A stretch of 32,179 bases of DNA from Candidatus Yanofskybacteria bacterium RIFCSPHIGHO2_01_FULL_44_17 (GCA_001794195.1 MGJI01000007.1:1-32179); one strand, 5' to 3'. Counted from the stretch's first letter, positions 6,500 through 14,317 are shown. Notes: generated from the sequence alone by a model not told the origin. Translations and numbers: made by a program.

Positions 6500-6772
6500 A
6501 TGGCGCATACAAAGGCTAAATCTACGACAAAATTAGGTCGGGACTCTGAATCTAAGCGTTTGGGCGTGAAGCTTTCTAACGGTCAAACTGCCATTCCAGG
6601 CAACATTATCATACGCCAGCGCGGCAGTAAATACTGGCCCGGCAGTGGTGTCCGCATGGGCAGTGACGATACGATATACTCTATTACAAATGGAAAAGTT
6701 CACTTCTCTACCCGTAAAAAGGGTAACTACGATGGCACCCGTCGGGTAGTTAAGATAGTCAATGTGGTGTAG
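6500..6772 (+). CDS. rpmA: 50S ribosomal protein L27
   Basis: Large-subunit protein near the peptidyl transferase centre. The ORF track adds 6 codons. The conserved start is ATG 6500, giving MAHTKAKSTTKLGRDSESKR and the L27 signatures LGVKLSNGQ, GNIIIRQRG and YWPGSGVRMG. Length is 90 aa, normal for the family. The gene stands alone without its usual partner rplU and has its own promoter and terminator. There is no Shine-Dalgarno; with the -10 only 8 nt upstream it is a strong candidate for leaderless translation. Confidence 0.95.
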   Translation: MAHTKAKSTTKLGRDSESKRLGVKLSNGQTAIPGNIIIRQRGSKYWPGSGVRMGSDDTIYSITNGKVHFSTRKKGNYDGTRRVVKIVNVV

Positions 6773-6800
6773 GCCAGTCCTTTCTAAAAAATCCAACATA

Positions 6801-6830
6801 AAACCGAGCCTTGCTCGGTTTTGTTTTTTT
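6801..6830 (+). terminator. Intrinsic terminator of rpmA
   Basis: AACCGAGC/GCTCGGTT stem with a CTT loop and a TTGTTTTTTT tail. It also serves the convergent zinc-ribbon gene through the upstream A-tract. Confidence 0.9.
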
Positions 6831-6831
6831 A

Positions 6832-7086
6832 CTAGTTATCGATCCCACCATATGGATTAATGCCAAGCCTAGCAAGAATTTTTTCTAACTCTTCTGGGAA
6901 TGAATCCTTTTTGGGCGGTTCTTCTTTATAACTGGACCATCCAGCCGGTACGGGGATGTTGAAGCGAAGGCCAGTTTTACATGAGGGGCAGGTTATTATG
7001 ACGGTTTTGCCGAAACTTTTTTCAGTAACCCTAATTTTTATTTTTTGTTTGCAATCAAGGCACAGCAGGTGTCGATATTCGCCCAT
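6832..7086 (-). CDS. Zinc-ribbon protein, 84 aa
   Basis: Two CxxC knuckles (LCLDCKQ and CPSCKTG, 21 residues apart) form a small zinc ribbon in the N-terminal half. The rest is a charged linker and a helix with the ending LARLGINPYGGIDN. No enzyme domain is attached, so it may be a nucleic-acid- or protein-binding adaptor. A TTGGTA-17-TATTAT promoter lies upstream on the minus strand. No strong SD is present. Confidence 0.65.
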   Translation of the reverse strand: MGEYRHLLCLDCKQKIKIRVTEKSFGKTVIITCPSCKTGLRFNIPVPAGWSSYKEEPPKKDSFPEELEKILARLGINPYGGIDN

Positions 7087-7123
7087 CTACTATCCGTTCA
7101 TTGATTTTTAATTTTCTGAGAAC

Positions 7124-7152
7124 ATAATAACACGAATATTGCTACGTACCAA
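7124..7152 (-). promoter_or_regulatory. Promoter for the zinc-ribbon gene
   Basis: Minus strand: -35 TTGGTA (7152-7147), 17 bp, -10 TATTAT (7129-7124) with a TGT extension. Confidence 0.55.
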
Positions 7153-7174
7153 TTAGATTATTGCGGGCGAGCGC

Positions 7175-7621
7175 TTATTTGTTGCCCAAAACAATCACAC
7201 TGATTTTGGCTTTAACCTCTGGGTGCAGTTCTATTTCAACTTCGTGTTCGCCCAGCGTCTTTAGGTGCTGCGGCAAGCTAATATATTCTTCTTTCAGATT
7301 AATCCCTCGCTCTTTTAAAGCGTGGGCTATTTTCTTCTCATTCACTGAACCATAAAGATGCCCTTCGTCATTTGCGTCCTCCTTTATATCGACGGCTAGT
7401 CCTTCGAGTTTTTTCGCTAGTTCGAGGGCCCCCTCTTTATCTGTTTCATATTGTTTCTCGCGTTTTGACCTCAACGATTCGGCAAGTTTAACCGTATCGC
7501 CTGTGGCTGCCTGAGCAAGCTTTTTGGGAAGCAAAAAGTTTCGAGCATAGCCGTCCGATACATTCTTAATGTCCCCTATCTGTGCAACACCTTTTATATT
7601 TTGTAGAAATATTACACGCAT
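7175..7621 (-). CDS. rplI: 50S ribosomal protein L9
   Basis: The true start is the internal ATG at 7621, giving MRVIFLQNIKGVAQIGDIKN, the canonical L9 N-terminus with VSDGYARNFLLPKKLA. The 30 extra residues of the track ORF come from an upstream palindrome. The result is 148 aa, normal length, with both lobes joined by the long helix. L9 is reported missing from some CPR lineages, so its presence narrows placement slightly. No SD precedes the ATG. The leader contains a 77-nt inverted repeat. It lies downstream of the S41 protease gene's own position on the strand and is separated from the zinc-ribbon gene by about 90 nt. Confidence 0.93.
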   Translation of the reverse strand: MRVIFLQNIKGVAQIGDIKNVSDGYARNFLLPKKLAQAATGDTVKLAESLRSKREKQYETDKEGALELAKKLEGLAVDIKEDANDEGHLYGSVNEKKIAHALKERGINLKEEYISLPQHLKTLGEHEVEIELHPEVKAKISVIVLGNK

Positions 7622-7661
7622 GTTTTTATTTGGAAAATGCGAGCCGCTTTGCCTTATGGCA

Positions 7662-7738
7662 CCGTCAAAAGGGTGGATTGCATGGTCATCGAGCAGTATA
7701 ATTTTATTCACTGCGAGATGAACCCACGCTTTTGACGG
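7662..7738. repeat. Palindrome in the rplI leader
   Basis: Arms ccgtcaaaag (7662-7671) and cttttgacgg (7729-7738) are exact complements. They extend inward by GTGG/CCAC after one mismatch. A second hairpin, gcagt/actgc, lies inside. It is either a dispersed palindromic element or an RNA leader structure for rplI. Confidence 0.65.
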
Positions 7739-7821
7739 AGTGCTGAATTATCGCTGGTAATTCGAATGGTGATAGAAGGCGTAGCGGCGAGCTAATTTTC
7801 TAAGTTTTTAAAAGATAGTAG

Positions 7822-9024
7822 CTAGCGTAAATTTTTTATTAATTCCCTTGCCTTATCCAATTGTGTATCCTTCTCGTTCTTGGTATCTTCCTCGCTTATC
7901 ACAACTTCGACATCCGGCTTGATGCCATTTTCATGTATCGAAGCTCCTTTGGGCGTGAACCACTTAGCAATCGTGATTTTAACTGAGGCCTTTTTGGGCA
8001 GGTCATCTACTTCTTGGACTGAGCCTTTGCCGAAGCTGGTTTCTCCTACAACCAATATGCCCCTGTTGTCTTTGAGCGCACCAGCCAGAATCTCAGAAGC
8101 CGAAGCCGAACCCTTGTTGATTAAAACAATTAATGGATAGTTTTTCAATAGGCCGTTGGGCTGGGTGCGAAATTCGTTTTCTTTTCCGTCTCCGAACCTT
8201 TCTATCGTTACAACCTTATCAGAATCCAAAAAGTACCCCGCTATATTAACCGCTGAATCCAGCAGGCCGCCAGGATTATTACGCACATCTAATATTATTT
8301 TGGTAGCTTTGGATTTTAGTATCTCCTCGGCGGCCTTTTTGAACTCGTCATCAACATTTTTGTTAAACACGAACATTTCAATGTAGGCTATGTTTTCATC
8401 TAGCATTTTCCAGTCTATGGCCGGTATCTTGATGGTATCGCGGGTCATGGTAATCTCTTTAGCTTTTTCGAGACCGTCACGAGCTATGGTGAGAGTAACG
8501 TTAGTTCCCCTGGGTCCGCGGATGGTGCCGACAGCCTCGTCTATCTTCATTCCCTCAGTCGATTTGTCATCGATTTTTAAAATTTTATCTCCGGCAAGGA
8601 GTCCGGCACGGGCGGCAGGCGTGTCTTTGATCGGTGCAATCACCGTCAGAATATTTTTGCGAAGACCTATCTCAATACCGATTCCACCGAATGAGCCGTT
8701 AATTTGCTGCTGAAACTCTTCGCTCTCTTTGGGCTTAAAGAAAACCGTATACGGATCGCCGGCTGCGTTAACCATTCCATTTATGGCGCCGTAAACTAAT
8801 TCTTGGGTATTTAGTGTGTTCCTCTCAACGTATCGGTCGTGTAATAACTCCCAGACATTCCAAAATAATGAAAAATCAACGCCATTAGGCTGGCTGGCCT
8901 CCCTGTTTATCAGATTACTTAGTACCGGCTCAGGTACTCTATAGTCCCGATAATAAAAACCTCCGGTAAAGCCCACCGCTAACATGAGGACTATTAAAAT
9001 TGGAATAAATCTTTTTTGATTCAT
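7822..9024 (-). CDS. S41 family C-terminal processing protease (CtpA/CtpB-like)
   Basis: Periplasmic-side or extracytoplasmic serine protease of 400 aa. It has an N-terminal signal anchor (RFIPILIVLMLAVGFTGGF), an S41 N-terminal helical region (YGAINGMVNAAGDPYTVFF), and a PDZ domain (~residues 105-190, GGIGIEIGL ... AGLLAGDKILKID). The catalytic domain has Ser in NKGSASASEILAG and Lys in GETSFGKGSVQ, followed by ITIAKWFTPKGASIHENGI. All catalytic residues are present. It overlaps the upstream GT2 gene by 4 nt (ATGA), so it is translationally coupled to the envelope cluster and probably trims surface or cell-wall proteins. Confidence 0.93.
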   Translation of the reverse strand: MNQKRFIPILIVLMLAVGFTGGFYYRDYRVPEPVLSNLINREASQPNGVDFSLFWNVWELLHDRYVERNTLNTQELVYGAINGMVNAAGDPYTVFFKPKESEEFQQQINGSFGGIGIEIGLRKNILTVIAPIKDTPAARAGLLAGDKILKIDDKSTEGMKIDEAVGTIRGPRGTNVTLTIARDGLEKAKEITMTRDTIKIPAIDWKMLDENIAYIEMFVFNKNVDDEFKKAAEEILKSKATKIILDVRNNPGGLLDSAVNIAGYFLDSDKVVTIERFGDGKENEFRTQPNGLLKNYPLIVLINKGSASASEILAGALKDNRGILVVGETSFGKGSVQEVDDLPKKASVKITIAKWFTPKGASIHENGIKPDVEVVISEEDTKNEKDTQLDKARELIKNLR

Positions 9025-9836
9025 GGCGAGAGCTCTATTTTACGCAAGTCTCTATATTTCCAGAAAAATTTAATTGCGCTAGAAATATGCCAGCGCGTTT
9101 TTTTATTAAAAATTGTGTCTAATATGCCCAAGCCTGAATTAGATTCACGCTGATGGTAGTGATACATAACCGCCTCAGGATAGTAGACAACCTTGTAGTC
9201 ATTATGCCAGAAGCGTCTAGCCCAATCAACATCTTCAAAATACATAAAAAAGCGTTCATCCATTCCACCTATCCTACGGATAGCATTACGGCTTAACATA
9301 ATCGCTGAGCCCATAAGCCAGTCGGGGGTTTGTATTTTTGTGGGGTCGACATCGGCCATAAGAAACTCGTTCAGCTCTTTTTTAAACCAACCGAATTTTC
9401 CAAGAAAACTTCGCCGTGCCAATATTGTTACTGGCTTGTAATAGCTGAAGAATGTTTTTTGTTGTGTGCTGTTGAGGTTTAGCATGCGAGGCCCAAGCAT
9501 GCCGACATCTTCATGCTTTTTTATGTAATTGAACATTTTGCTAATTGCGCCGTCGGTGGCTATAATATCCGGATTCAGTATAAGAATATAATCACCCTGC
9601 GAATTTTTGATGCCGATGTTTACACCCTTGGAATAGCCAAGATTTTCTTTGAAAGGAAGATATTTAATTTCAGGGTATTGCTCGCGGATTAAATCTCGCG
9701 CCCCTCTGGATATGGTCGAATCAACGACCACAACCTCATAGTTCAAATTAATCGAGGTTTCTCGTATTGATTTTAAACAAAGCTTCAGAAGCTCGGGTGT
9801 CTGATGGTGAACGATTATGATTGACAAACTTTTCAT
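9021..9836 (-). CDS. GT2 family glycosyltransferase (rhamnosyltransferase-like)
   Basis: 271 aa, GT-A fold. The N-terminal SLSIIIVHHQTPELLKLCL is followed by the nucleotide-sugar site VVVVDSTISRG. The NLGYSKGVNIGIKNSQGDYILILNPDI segment carries the DxD-like metal motif. The acceptor-side signature is MLSRNAIRRIGGMDERFFMYFEDVDWARR. The ED.D pattern is typical of dTDP-rhamnosyl and related transferases that build polysaccharide repeat units. No membrane segment. No SD. The -35 of the divergent membrane-protein gene lies within its first codons. It is coupled to the S41 gene downstream. Confidence 0.9.
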   Translation of the reverse strand: MKSLSIIIVHHQTPELLKLCLKSIRETSINLNYEVVVVDSTISRGARDLIREQYPEIKYLPFKENLGYSKGVNIGIKNSQGDYILILNPDIIATDGAISKMFNYIKKHEDVGMLGPRMLNLNSTQQKTFFSYYKPVTILARRSFLGKFGWFKKELNEFLMADVDPTKIQTPDWLMGSAIMLSRNAIRRIGGMDERFFMYFEDVDWARRFWHNDYKVVYYPEAVMYHYHQRESNSGLGILDTIFNKKTRWHISSAIKFFWKYRDLRKIELSP

Positions 9837-9849
9837 AAAGTGATAGTAT
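9821..9849 (+). promoter_or_regulatory. Promoter, TTGACA-17-TAGTAT
   Basis: A perfect -35 TTGACA (9821-9826) lies inside the first codons of the divergent GT2 gene. The -10 is TAGTAT at 17 bp, or TATAAG at 20 bp. It reads into the SD-led membrane protein gene. Confidence 0.6.
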
Positions 9850-9883
9850 AAGTAAAGATTTATTAACCTTGCCTGGAGGTTGT

Positions 9884-10282
9884 GTGATTGCTAGTTTTTT
9901 AACATTTTTTATCGGCTGCGGAATATTTTTTCTCGGTAGTTTTAAGATTGTACATGCCAAACTAAATAAAGATGGCCATACCCATACATATTGGCCGCTA
10001 TGGCTAGTAAATTCTCTAAGTGGCGCTGGCTTAGGAAGCATTATCTATTCGTCTGTTCTTTTTGTAGTTAGCCGCATAGACACTGATCCTAGCATATATT
10101 TGTTCATATATTTTTTTTCCAGCAGCGTTTTTATTTATACTCTCTTTTGCTGCAGGGCATTTGTATGTAATTTGGCAGGGTATCTTAATCAAAAAAAGGG
10201 CATACTCACTCACGCTGTTCCTTCAATGTTTTTCGGCTACATTTGTATTCGGCCCGATAAAAGACCGCTGCCCCCAGGATAG
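9884..10282 (+). CDS. Small multi-pass membrane protein (~132 aa), unknown function
   Basis: The track starts at a TTG (9869) that lies before the SD. GGAGG at 9875-9879 points instead to GTG 9884, giving VIASFLTFFIGCGIFFLGSF. About four hydrophobic helices are visible: residues ~2-20, ~45-65, ~70-95 and a weaker one near the C-terminus. They are separated by a short HAKLNKDGHTHTYWP loop. No family recognised. The stop codon lies inside the terminator hairpin. The gene is transcribed against the surrounding polysaccharide cluster and has its own promoter, SD and terminator, like the 14081 and 16299 genes. Confidence 0.65.
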   Translation: MIASFLTFFIGCGIFFLGSFKIVHAKLNKDGHTHTYWPLWLVNSLSGAGLGSIIYSSVLFVVSRIDTDPSIYLFIYFFSSSVFIYTLFCCRAFVCNLAGYLNQKKGILTHAVPSMFFGYICIRPDKRPLPPG

Positions 10283-10290
10283 GGGGTTTT
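10270..10290 (+). terminator. Intrinsic terminator overlapping the stop codon
   Basis: CCCCC/GGGGG stem with an aggata loop containing part of the stop, followed by TTTTAATTT. Confidence 0.75.
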
Positions 10291-10329
10291 AATTTACCAC
10301 GGCCCAAGCAACGAATATTTTACGAAGCA

Positions 10330-11406
10330 CTATGGTGAAGCTAAAATATTACTAAATAAATTTTTAATACCCTGATAATTTGCCTCTTTGGATAATAATA
10401 TATACTCCCCCTTTTCAGTTTTAGTTTCATATACCAAATTTTCCGTGGTAATCACATAATTTTTAATTGAAGTTTTAGTTCCGAAGTTGTTCGTTAGTGC
10501 CAGCAAGTCTTTAATGTCCCAGATTTGAAAATCAGTTCGTATATTTTCTTTCAGGCTAGACAGCAGAGATGTTATTTTGGAGGGGCTGGATAGGAGCCCC
10601 AGGGAGAGGGCCTTATTTTTTATTATAGCTATGACGTCTTGCTGTCTGCGGGCTCTGTCAAAATCGTTTGTTGAGTAGCGCGAGCGAACATAATACAACG
10701 CCTGATCTCCATTGAGGTGATTATCCCCTGCCGGCAGATAGAACTCATAGCCCCACTGATTCTTTTCTTCAAACGCTTTGGCAAGGTGTATGTCTATTCC
10801 GCCGATACTATTTACTACTTCACGGAAAGCATTAAAGTCCACTACTAAGGCATTGTCAATATAGATTCCGGTAATTCGAGAGAAAACATGTTTGGCCAAG
10901 GCTGTGCCGCCGCCGTTAGCAAGCCCGCGCTCATAGACTTCATTTACCTTCCCCTTTATTTTCAGCCCCTTATTATTAGCGGCGACCACATCCATTTCTA
11001 TATATAAATCTCGTGGCACGGAGATCAGGGCAGATTTTTTGGTAGTTTGATCCAGACTCATAATTAGTATGGTATCTGTGAGCAGGCCGCCCTCTTTTTC
11101 AACGGATGCCATATCTTCGCCGCGTATGCCCAGCAAAAGCACATCTAACCTAGCGGGCTCCATTTCAGGCATTGGATTTGTATCAGACTTGTTTAGTGGA
11201 TCCTCATTCGTATTGAATACACCAGCAACATTTTTAAACCATGAGCCATTATTTACGGAGATCGTGCTGTAGGCCATGGCGAACTGATAGGCATAGTAGA
11301 CTACGCCTAAAAACAAAAATAGAAAAATATAAAATAACGGCCTCTTGTGCCAAGGCCTTTTAGAGTTAGTGGCTAGCGGTTTGTAGTTAGTATTTAGCGG
11401 ATCCAT
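10330..11406 (-). CDS. LytR-CpsA-Psr (LCP) family glycopolymer ligase
   Basis: 358 aa. LCP proteins transfer polyprenyl-phosphate-linked glycopolymers onto peptidoglycan or surface proteins. There is a short cytoplasmic N-terminus and one membrane anchor (LFYIFLFLFLGVVYYAYQF). The extracytoplasmic LCP domain has DVLLLGIRGED, the TDTILIMSLD strand, ALISVPRDLYIEM and the RSRYSTNDFDRARRQQDVI signature with the catalytic Asp/Arg residues. The start overlaps the upstream GT2 gene by 13 nt, indicating coupling. The first residues (LNTNYKPLATNSKRP) are encoded by a tag/ttag-rich repeat-like stretch, so the true start could lie nearer the membrane helix. It fits as the final attachment step of the cluster's polymer. 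Confidence 0.92.
   Translation of the reverse strand: MDPLNTNYKPLATNSKRPWHKRPLFYIFLFLFLGVVYYAYQFAMAYSTISVNNGSWFKNVAGVFNTNEDPLNKSDTNPMPEMEPARLDVLLLGIRGEDMASVEKEGGLLTDTILIMSLDQTTKKSALISVPRDLYIEMDVVAANNKGLKIKGKVNEVYERGLANGGGTALAKHVFSRITGIYIDNALVVDFNAFREVVNSIGGIDIHLAKAFEEKNQWGYEFYLPAGDNHLNGDQALYYVRSRYSTNDFDRARRQQDVIAIIKNKALSLGLLSSPSKITSLLSSLKENIRTDFQIWDIKDLLALTNNFGTKTSIKNYVITTENLVYETKTEKGEYILLSKEANYQGIKNLFSNILASP
11365..11400. repeat. Low-complexity ttag/ctag repeat at the LCP 5' end
   Basis: gttagtggctagcggtttgt continuing agttagtatttagcgg. It is related in style to the repeats at 12616 and 14836 and is read in frame as NTNYKPLATN. Confidence 0.45.
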
Positions 11407-12437
11407 TGTCGAAAATCTTTAGCTGTAATTCGAGCTTTTTGCATAATCTCTTTCCTCCTTTTTAACATAGTTGGCAGCATTTTGGCAACCTTAAAAATTT
11501 CAAGAAACATGGGCGGTTCAAATAGTAAGAAGTAAGCCCAGAGTCTAATTTGACGCCAAAAAATATAAGGCCAATCACGCCATAAATTGACAGCGAAATC
11601 ATTTTTGATAATGGTAATTGTAGTGTTGCGCCAGTCCAGGCGGCGTTTAAACATAGGAACGGCTTTCCTAATTTTAATAAACTTTTTCCAGCCGCCAGCG
11701 ACCCCCTTAGTCGTCTTGCGGTCGTGATAGGCAATGACGCTGGGCGCGTAAACTTGTTTCCAACCGAATATCCTCATGCGCCACGGAAGATCAAGATCGT
11801 CGCCGTACCAGAAGTAGTCATGATCAACAATTTTATTGTTTTGATTTTTTAGACGGCAATCTTCGAGCGCACTTCTTCTGTAAATTGGCACCGCTCCCTC
11901 CGTCGCAAAGATTTCGCGCTGAGAATTATATTGTCCGCGATCTATCTCGCCATGCGCTATGTTCACTATTCTACGCGAGCGAAAAATCTCAAAACCTATC
12001 GTGTCCAGTGTCTCGTACTTAGTATTTTGTATAAAAGGAAATTCGTATTTATAAACCTTCGCCTGAAGTCCGCCTATAGTTTCATCTTGTTCCATAATCT
12101 CAACGGCGTTTTTGATGAAATCTTTATCCAGAACAACGTCAACCGATAAGGCCACAACATATTCACCGTGACTATATTTGAGCAGCTCTTCCTGCCCCGG
12201 CCACATGCCTAAATTTTTTTTTGATTGAATAAAATTAAACTTGAATTTCCGATTTACAATTTCCAATTTCCAGTTGTTTATTTTTTGAACGGTGTCGTCA
12301 GTCGAGGCGTTGTCCAAAATATTTACCTCGATTAATTCATGCGGGTGCGTTTGCGCTAAAACCGAATCCAGGCACTGACGAATGTCTTTTCCGCCATTAT
12401 AGACGACTAAGTTAATTGTAACTATTGAATTTGACAT
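11394..12437 (-). CDS. GT2 family glycosyltransferase
   Basis: 347 aa. GT-A signatures are VTINLVVYNGGKDIRQCLDSV, VNILDNASTDDT, and YVVALSVDVVLDKDFI with the metal-site Asp residues. A FATEGAVPIYRRSALEDC acceptor-side segment and a WYGDDLDLPWRMRIFGWK motif equivalent to ED.D follow. The C-terminal ~80 residues are basic with a hydrophobic stretch (WAYFLLFEPPMFLEIFKVAK) that may touch the membrane. It probably adds one sugar of the surface polymer. No SD. Residues ~50-70 (NWKLEIVNRKFKF) are encoded by a gaaattggaaatt-type repeat. It overlaps the LCP gene by 13 nt. Confidence 0.9.
   Translation of the reverse strand: MSNSIVTINLVVYNGGKDIRQCLDSVLAQTHPHELIEVNILDNASTDDTVQKINNWKLEIVNRKFKFNFIQSKKNLGMWPGQEELLKYSHGEYVVALSVDVVLDKDFIKNAVEIMEQDETIGGLQAKVYKYEFPFIQNTKYETLDTIGFEIFRSRRIVNIAHGEIDRGQYNSQREIFATEGAVPIYRRSALEDCRLKNQNNKIVDHDYFWYGDDLDLPWRMRIFGWKQVYAPSVIAYHDRKTTKGVAGGWKKFIKIRKAVPMFKRRLDWRNTTITIIKNDFAVNLWRDWPYIFWRQIRLWAYFLLFEPPMFLEIFKVAKMLPTMLKRRKEIMQKARITAKDFRQWIR
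12243..12276. repeat. ggaaattggaaatt-type repeat read in frame
   Basis: The coding strand carries aactggaaattggaaattgt aaatcggaaattc, encoding NWKLEIVNRKF between two conserved GT2 segments. It looks like an in-frame expansion of a simple repeat. Confidence 0.45.
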
Positions 12438-12472
12438 TCTGACTTAAATAAAGTTCTAAGTTCACATGTGGC

Positions 12473-14047
12473 CTACTCGCCGTTTTCTTTTTGAGAAAAT
12501 ATGAGGGCGACTGTCGTCACAAACAACAAAAATGCCCTCTCGTCAAAAATCGCAACATCAGTCAAAGAATAAATTAAAACCCAAGGAATAAAAAGCAGGG
12601 CTCCAGCGAAATAAATAGTTTGTAGCTTATGGTTCGTAGTTTGTAGAAAATTATTATAAACCTTTTGCAGGAGAAGCCATAAAAACCAAAGGGCAAAAAC
12701 AAGTGCGGGAATACCCATCTCAGCGGCTATGTGTAAGTAAAGATTGTGGGCAGACGATCCTGCCTTTGCACGTGCCAGATCCTCCCCCACCACGACCGGA
12801 AAATTACCAATGCCGACACCCAGTAATGGGTGTTTTTTTATTGAGCGAAGCGAGTCCTTCCAAATCTCAATTCGGCGGGCATTTGAAGTTTCCGATATAT
12901 CTATCAACGAGCGTACGCGAGCTCCTAGCAGTGCCGTATCCCCTTTTGCCATCTGGAATTGATCTGTAGCCAATATGTAATATGCTGGTCCAAAGAGTAA
13001 AAAGAATATAGTCAAATACGAAGCTAAATAGGAAAAAATATATCGACATCGCAAGTCCTTATTTAATGGCTTGCGATGTCGATATATTAAAAAACCGGCC
13101 CAGATTGTAGAGGTCGCACCCGCTGCCCAGATACCCCTGGTGCCACTCAGAATCGCCGCCAAGAAGATTATGGGTACGAAAACGACCAAGATATTAGCCC
13201 TGGTTTTTAGTATTACCTTAAGATTGTCCGAGTTTTTTTTGAAAACTCTTTCTAGGGCCAGTGCCAGAACCGTCGGTAGACCCAAAAGTAGAAATATTGG
13301 GAATGAGTGCGAGTCTGGAAAAATTGAAAACATGCGCAGGGATAGTTGGTCACCGAAATATGCAAACCACGTATTGGCTCTAATAGCGGTATCAGCCCAG
13401 GCGTTACCAAATAAATTGCGCTGAACCACTCCACCCCAGAAATCTACGAACTGAAAAATATCCATATAATAAGTCGAAATTTGTTGGAGTATTCCGATGA
13501 GGGCAACGATTATCGTGGGAATGGCAATGTTTTTAATTAATCTTTGGCTGAAATCCTGGTTTTTTTTAACTAAATCATAAATTATGACTCCAATCAGGGA
13601 TAAATTGATGAAATATACTATTCGCTTAACCGCTAGTACGGTACTATCTGCCTGAGTCGCAGAAAGGATGGCCAGTATCAAGATGCCCAAAAGTAGAATA
13701 GTAGCCTTATGATTTCGCCAGACAATCTGTAGTTTTAAAATACGATCGTATTTAAAGGCGACACGTGATAAACCCAAAAACCATTTAATGAAAATCAGGC
13801 AAGAGAGAATACGCCACATATTGAGTGAATCAAAGCCGCCTGTAATTGGTATCGCGATGAAAAACGGAATTGAACGCACAAAAAAAGCCGTCGAATCTTC
13901 AAGTGACGCCAATAACACATAGGCTGTCAGTGCCAGTGTCCAGTATGGCACAACTGTCCGCGGCAAAATCCCGGCTATAAGCAAAAAGAAAATTGCTATA
14001 TGACAAAAAAACATGGTATTGACATTTAAATTCACTTTTGTTATCAT
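12473..14047 (-). CDS. O-antigen ligase/polymerase family membrane protein (Wzy/WaaL-like)
   Basis: 524 aa with about 11-12 membrane helices. The Wzy_C/O-antigen-ligase signature is near the C-terminus: RIEIWKDSLRSIKKHPLLGVGIGNF, then SAHNLYLHIAAEMGIPALVF, with the conserved His of the ligase loop. It would polymerise undecaprenyl-linked repeat units or ligate the finished chain, acting outside the membrane. Two odd segments are present: YRHRKPLNKDLRCRYI, encoded by a 52-bp palindrome in a cytoplasmic or short external loop, and LQTTNHKLQT, encoded by a ctacaaactacg repeat. The annotated ATG (14047) overlaps the -10 of the divergent gene. ATG at 14014 (MFFCHIAIFF) is an alternative start. No SD for either. 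Confidence 0.88.
   Translation of the reverse strand: MITKVNLNVNTMFFCHIAIFFLLIAGILPRTVVPYWTLALTAYVLLASLEDSTAFFVRSIPFFIAIPITGGFDSLNMWRILSCLIFIKWFLGLSRVAFKYDRILKLQIVWRNHKATILLLGILILAILSATQADSTVLAVKRIVYFINLSLIGVIIYDLVKKNQDFSQRLIKNIAIPTIIVALIGILQQISTYYMDIFQFVDFWGGVVQRNLFGNAWADTAIRANTWFAYFGDQLSLRMFSIFPDSHSFPIFLLLGLPTVLALALERVFKKNSDNLKVILKTRANILVVFVPIIFLAAILSGTRGIWAAGATSTIWAGFLIYRHRKPLNKDLRCRYIFSYLASYLTIFFLLFGPAYYILATDQFQMAKGDTALLGARVRSLIDISETSNARRIEIWKDSLRSIKKHPLLGVGIGNFPVVVGEDLARAKAGSSAHNLYLHIAAEMGIPALVFALWFLWLLLQKVYNNFLQTTNHKLQTIYFAGALLFIPWVLIYSLTDVAIFDERAFLLFVTTVALIFSQKENGE
12616..12646. repeat. ctacaaactacgaacc-type repeat read in frame in the O-antigen polymerase gene
   Basis: The coding strand reads CTACAAACTACGAACCATAA GCTACAAACTA and encodes LQTTNHKLQT between two membrane helices. 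It resembles the repeats at 11365 and 14836. Confidence 0.5.
13037..13088. repeat. 52-bp palindrome inside the O-antigen polymerase gene
   Basis: Perfect 19-bp arms (aatatatcgacatcgcaag and its complement, 13037-13055 and 13070-13088) with a 14-nt loop. The coding frame is not broken and the region encodes a basic loop (RKPLNKDLRCR) between two membrane helices. Confidence 0.85.
14019..14047 (+). promoter_or_regulatory. Promoter, TTGACA-17-TATCAT
   Basis: Perfect -35 TTGACA (14019-14024), 17-bp spacer, -10 TATCAT (14042-14047). The -10 covers the start codon of the divergent O-antigen polymerase gene. Confidence 0.75.
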
Positions 14048-14080
14048 ATGCTAAGCATAATTTAAAACGAGGAGATTAGC

Positions 14081-14290
14081 ATGTTTGGATTGGCGATGTT
14101 TCTGCTTTGTTTGTCTAACTTGCTTTATCTAGAGGCAATATATGTAGGGCTTAATAATCTACCAAAGTCTTCTAACCTTCCTTTCTTTATAGCTGTAATG
14201 GTTGGTATATTTTCAGAAATCGGACTCCGCATAGCCACAAGGGCCGCCTGTAAAAATTTTATTAAAGACAAGCCAAATGACAAAGGTTAA
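14081..14290 (+). CDS. Small two-helix membrane protein, 69 aa
   Basis: ATG 14081 sits behind GAGGAG with 6-nt spacing and about 33 nt downstream of a consensus promoter. Two hydrophobic helices (FGLAMFLLCLSNLLYLEAIY and FFIAVMVGIFSEIGL) are joined by a short NLPKSSNLP turn, followed by a basic tail (RAACKNFIKDKPNDKG). No family recognised. It lies on the plus strand between two minus-strand polysaccharide genes and ends at an intrinsic terminator shared with the convergent GT4 gene. It is one of three such nested cassettes. Confidence 0.65.
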   Translation: MFGLAMFLLCLSNLLYLEAIYVGLNNLPKSSNLPFFIAVMVGIFSEIGLRIATRAACKNFIKDKPNDKG

Positions 14291-14295
14291 GTCCC

Positions 14296-14317
14296 AGCCG
14301 CTCAAAGAGCGGCTTTT
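14296..14317. terminator. Bidirectional terminator
   Basis: AGCCGCTC/GAGCGGCT stem with an AAA loop and a TTTT tail. The stop codon of the convergent GT4 gene is inside the hairpin. Confidence 0.8.

Noticed and set aside
10575-10602. ggggct/agcccc hairpin in the LCP gene
   Set aside because: Only 6-bp arms, expected by chance in this length of sequence; the residues fit the family.
12429-12460. TTGACA at 12429 as a plus-strand promoter
   Set aside because: No suitable -10 or SD-led ORF follows; it simply reflects an ATGTCAA start on the minus strand.
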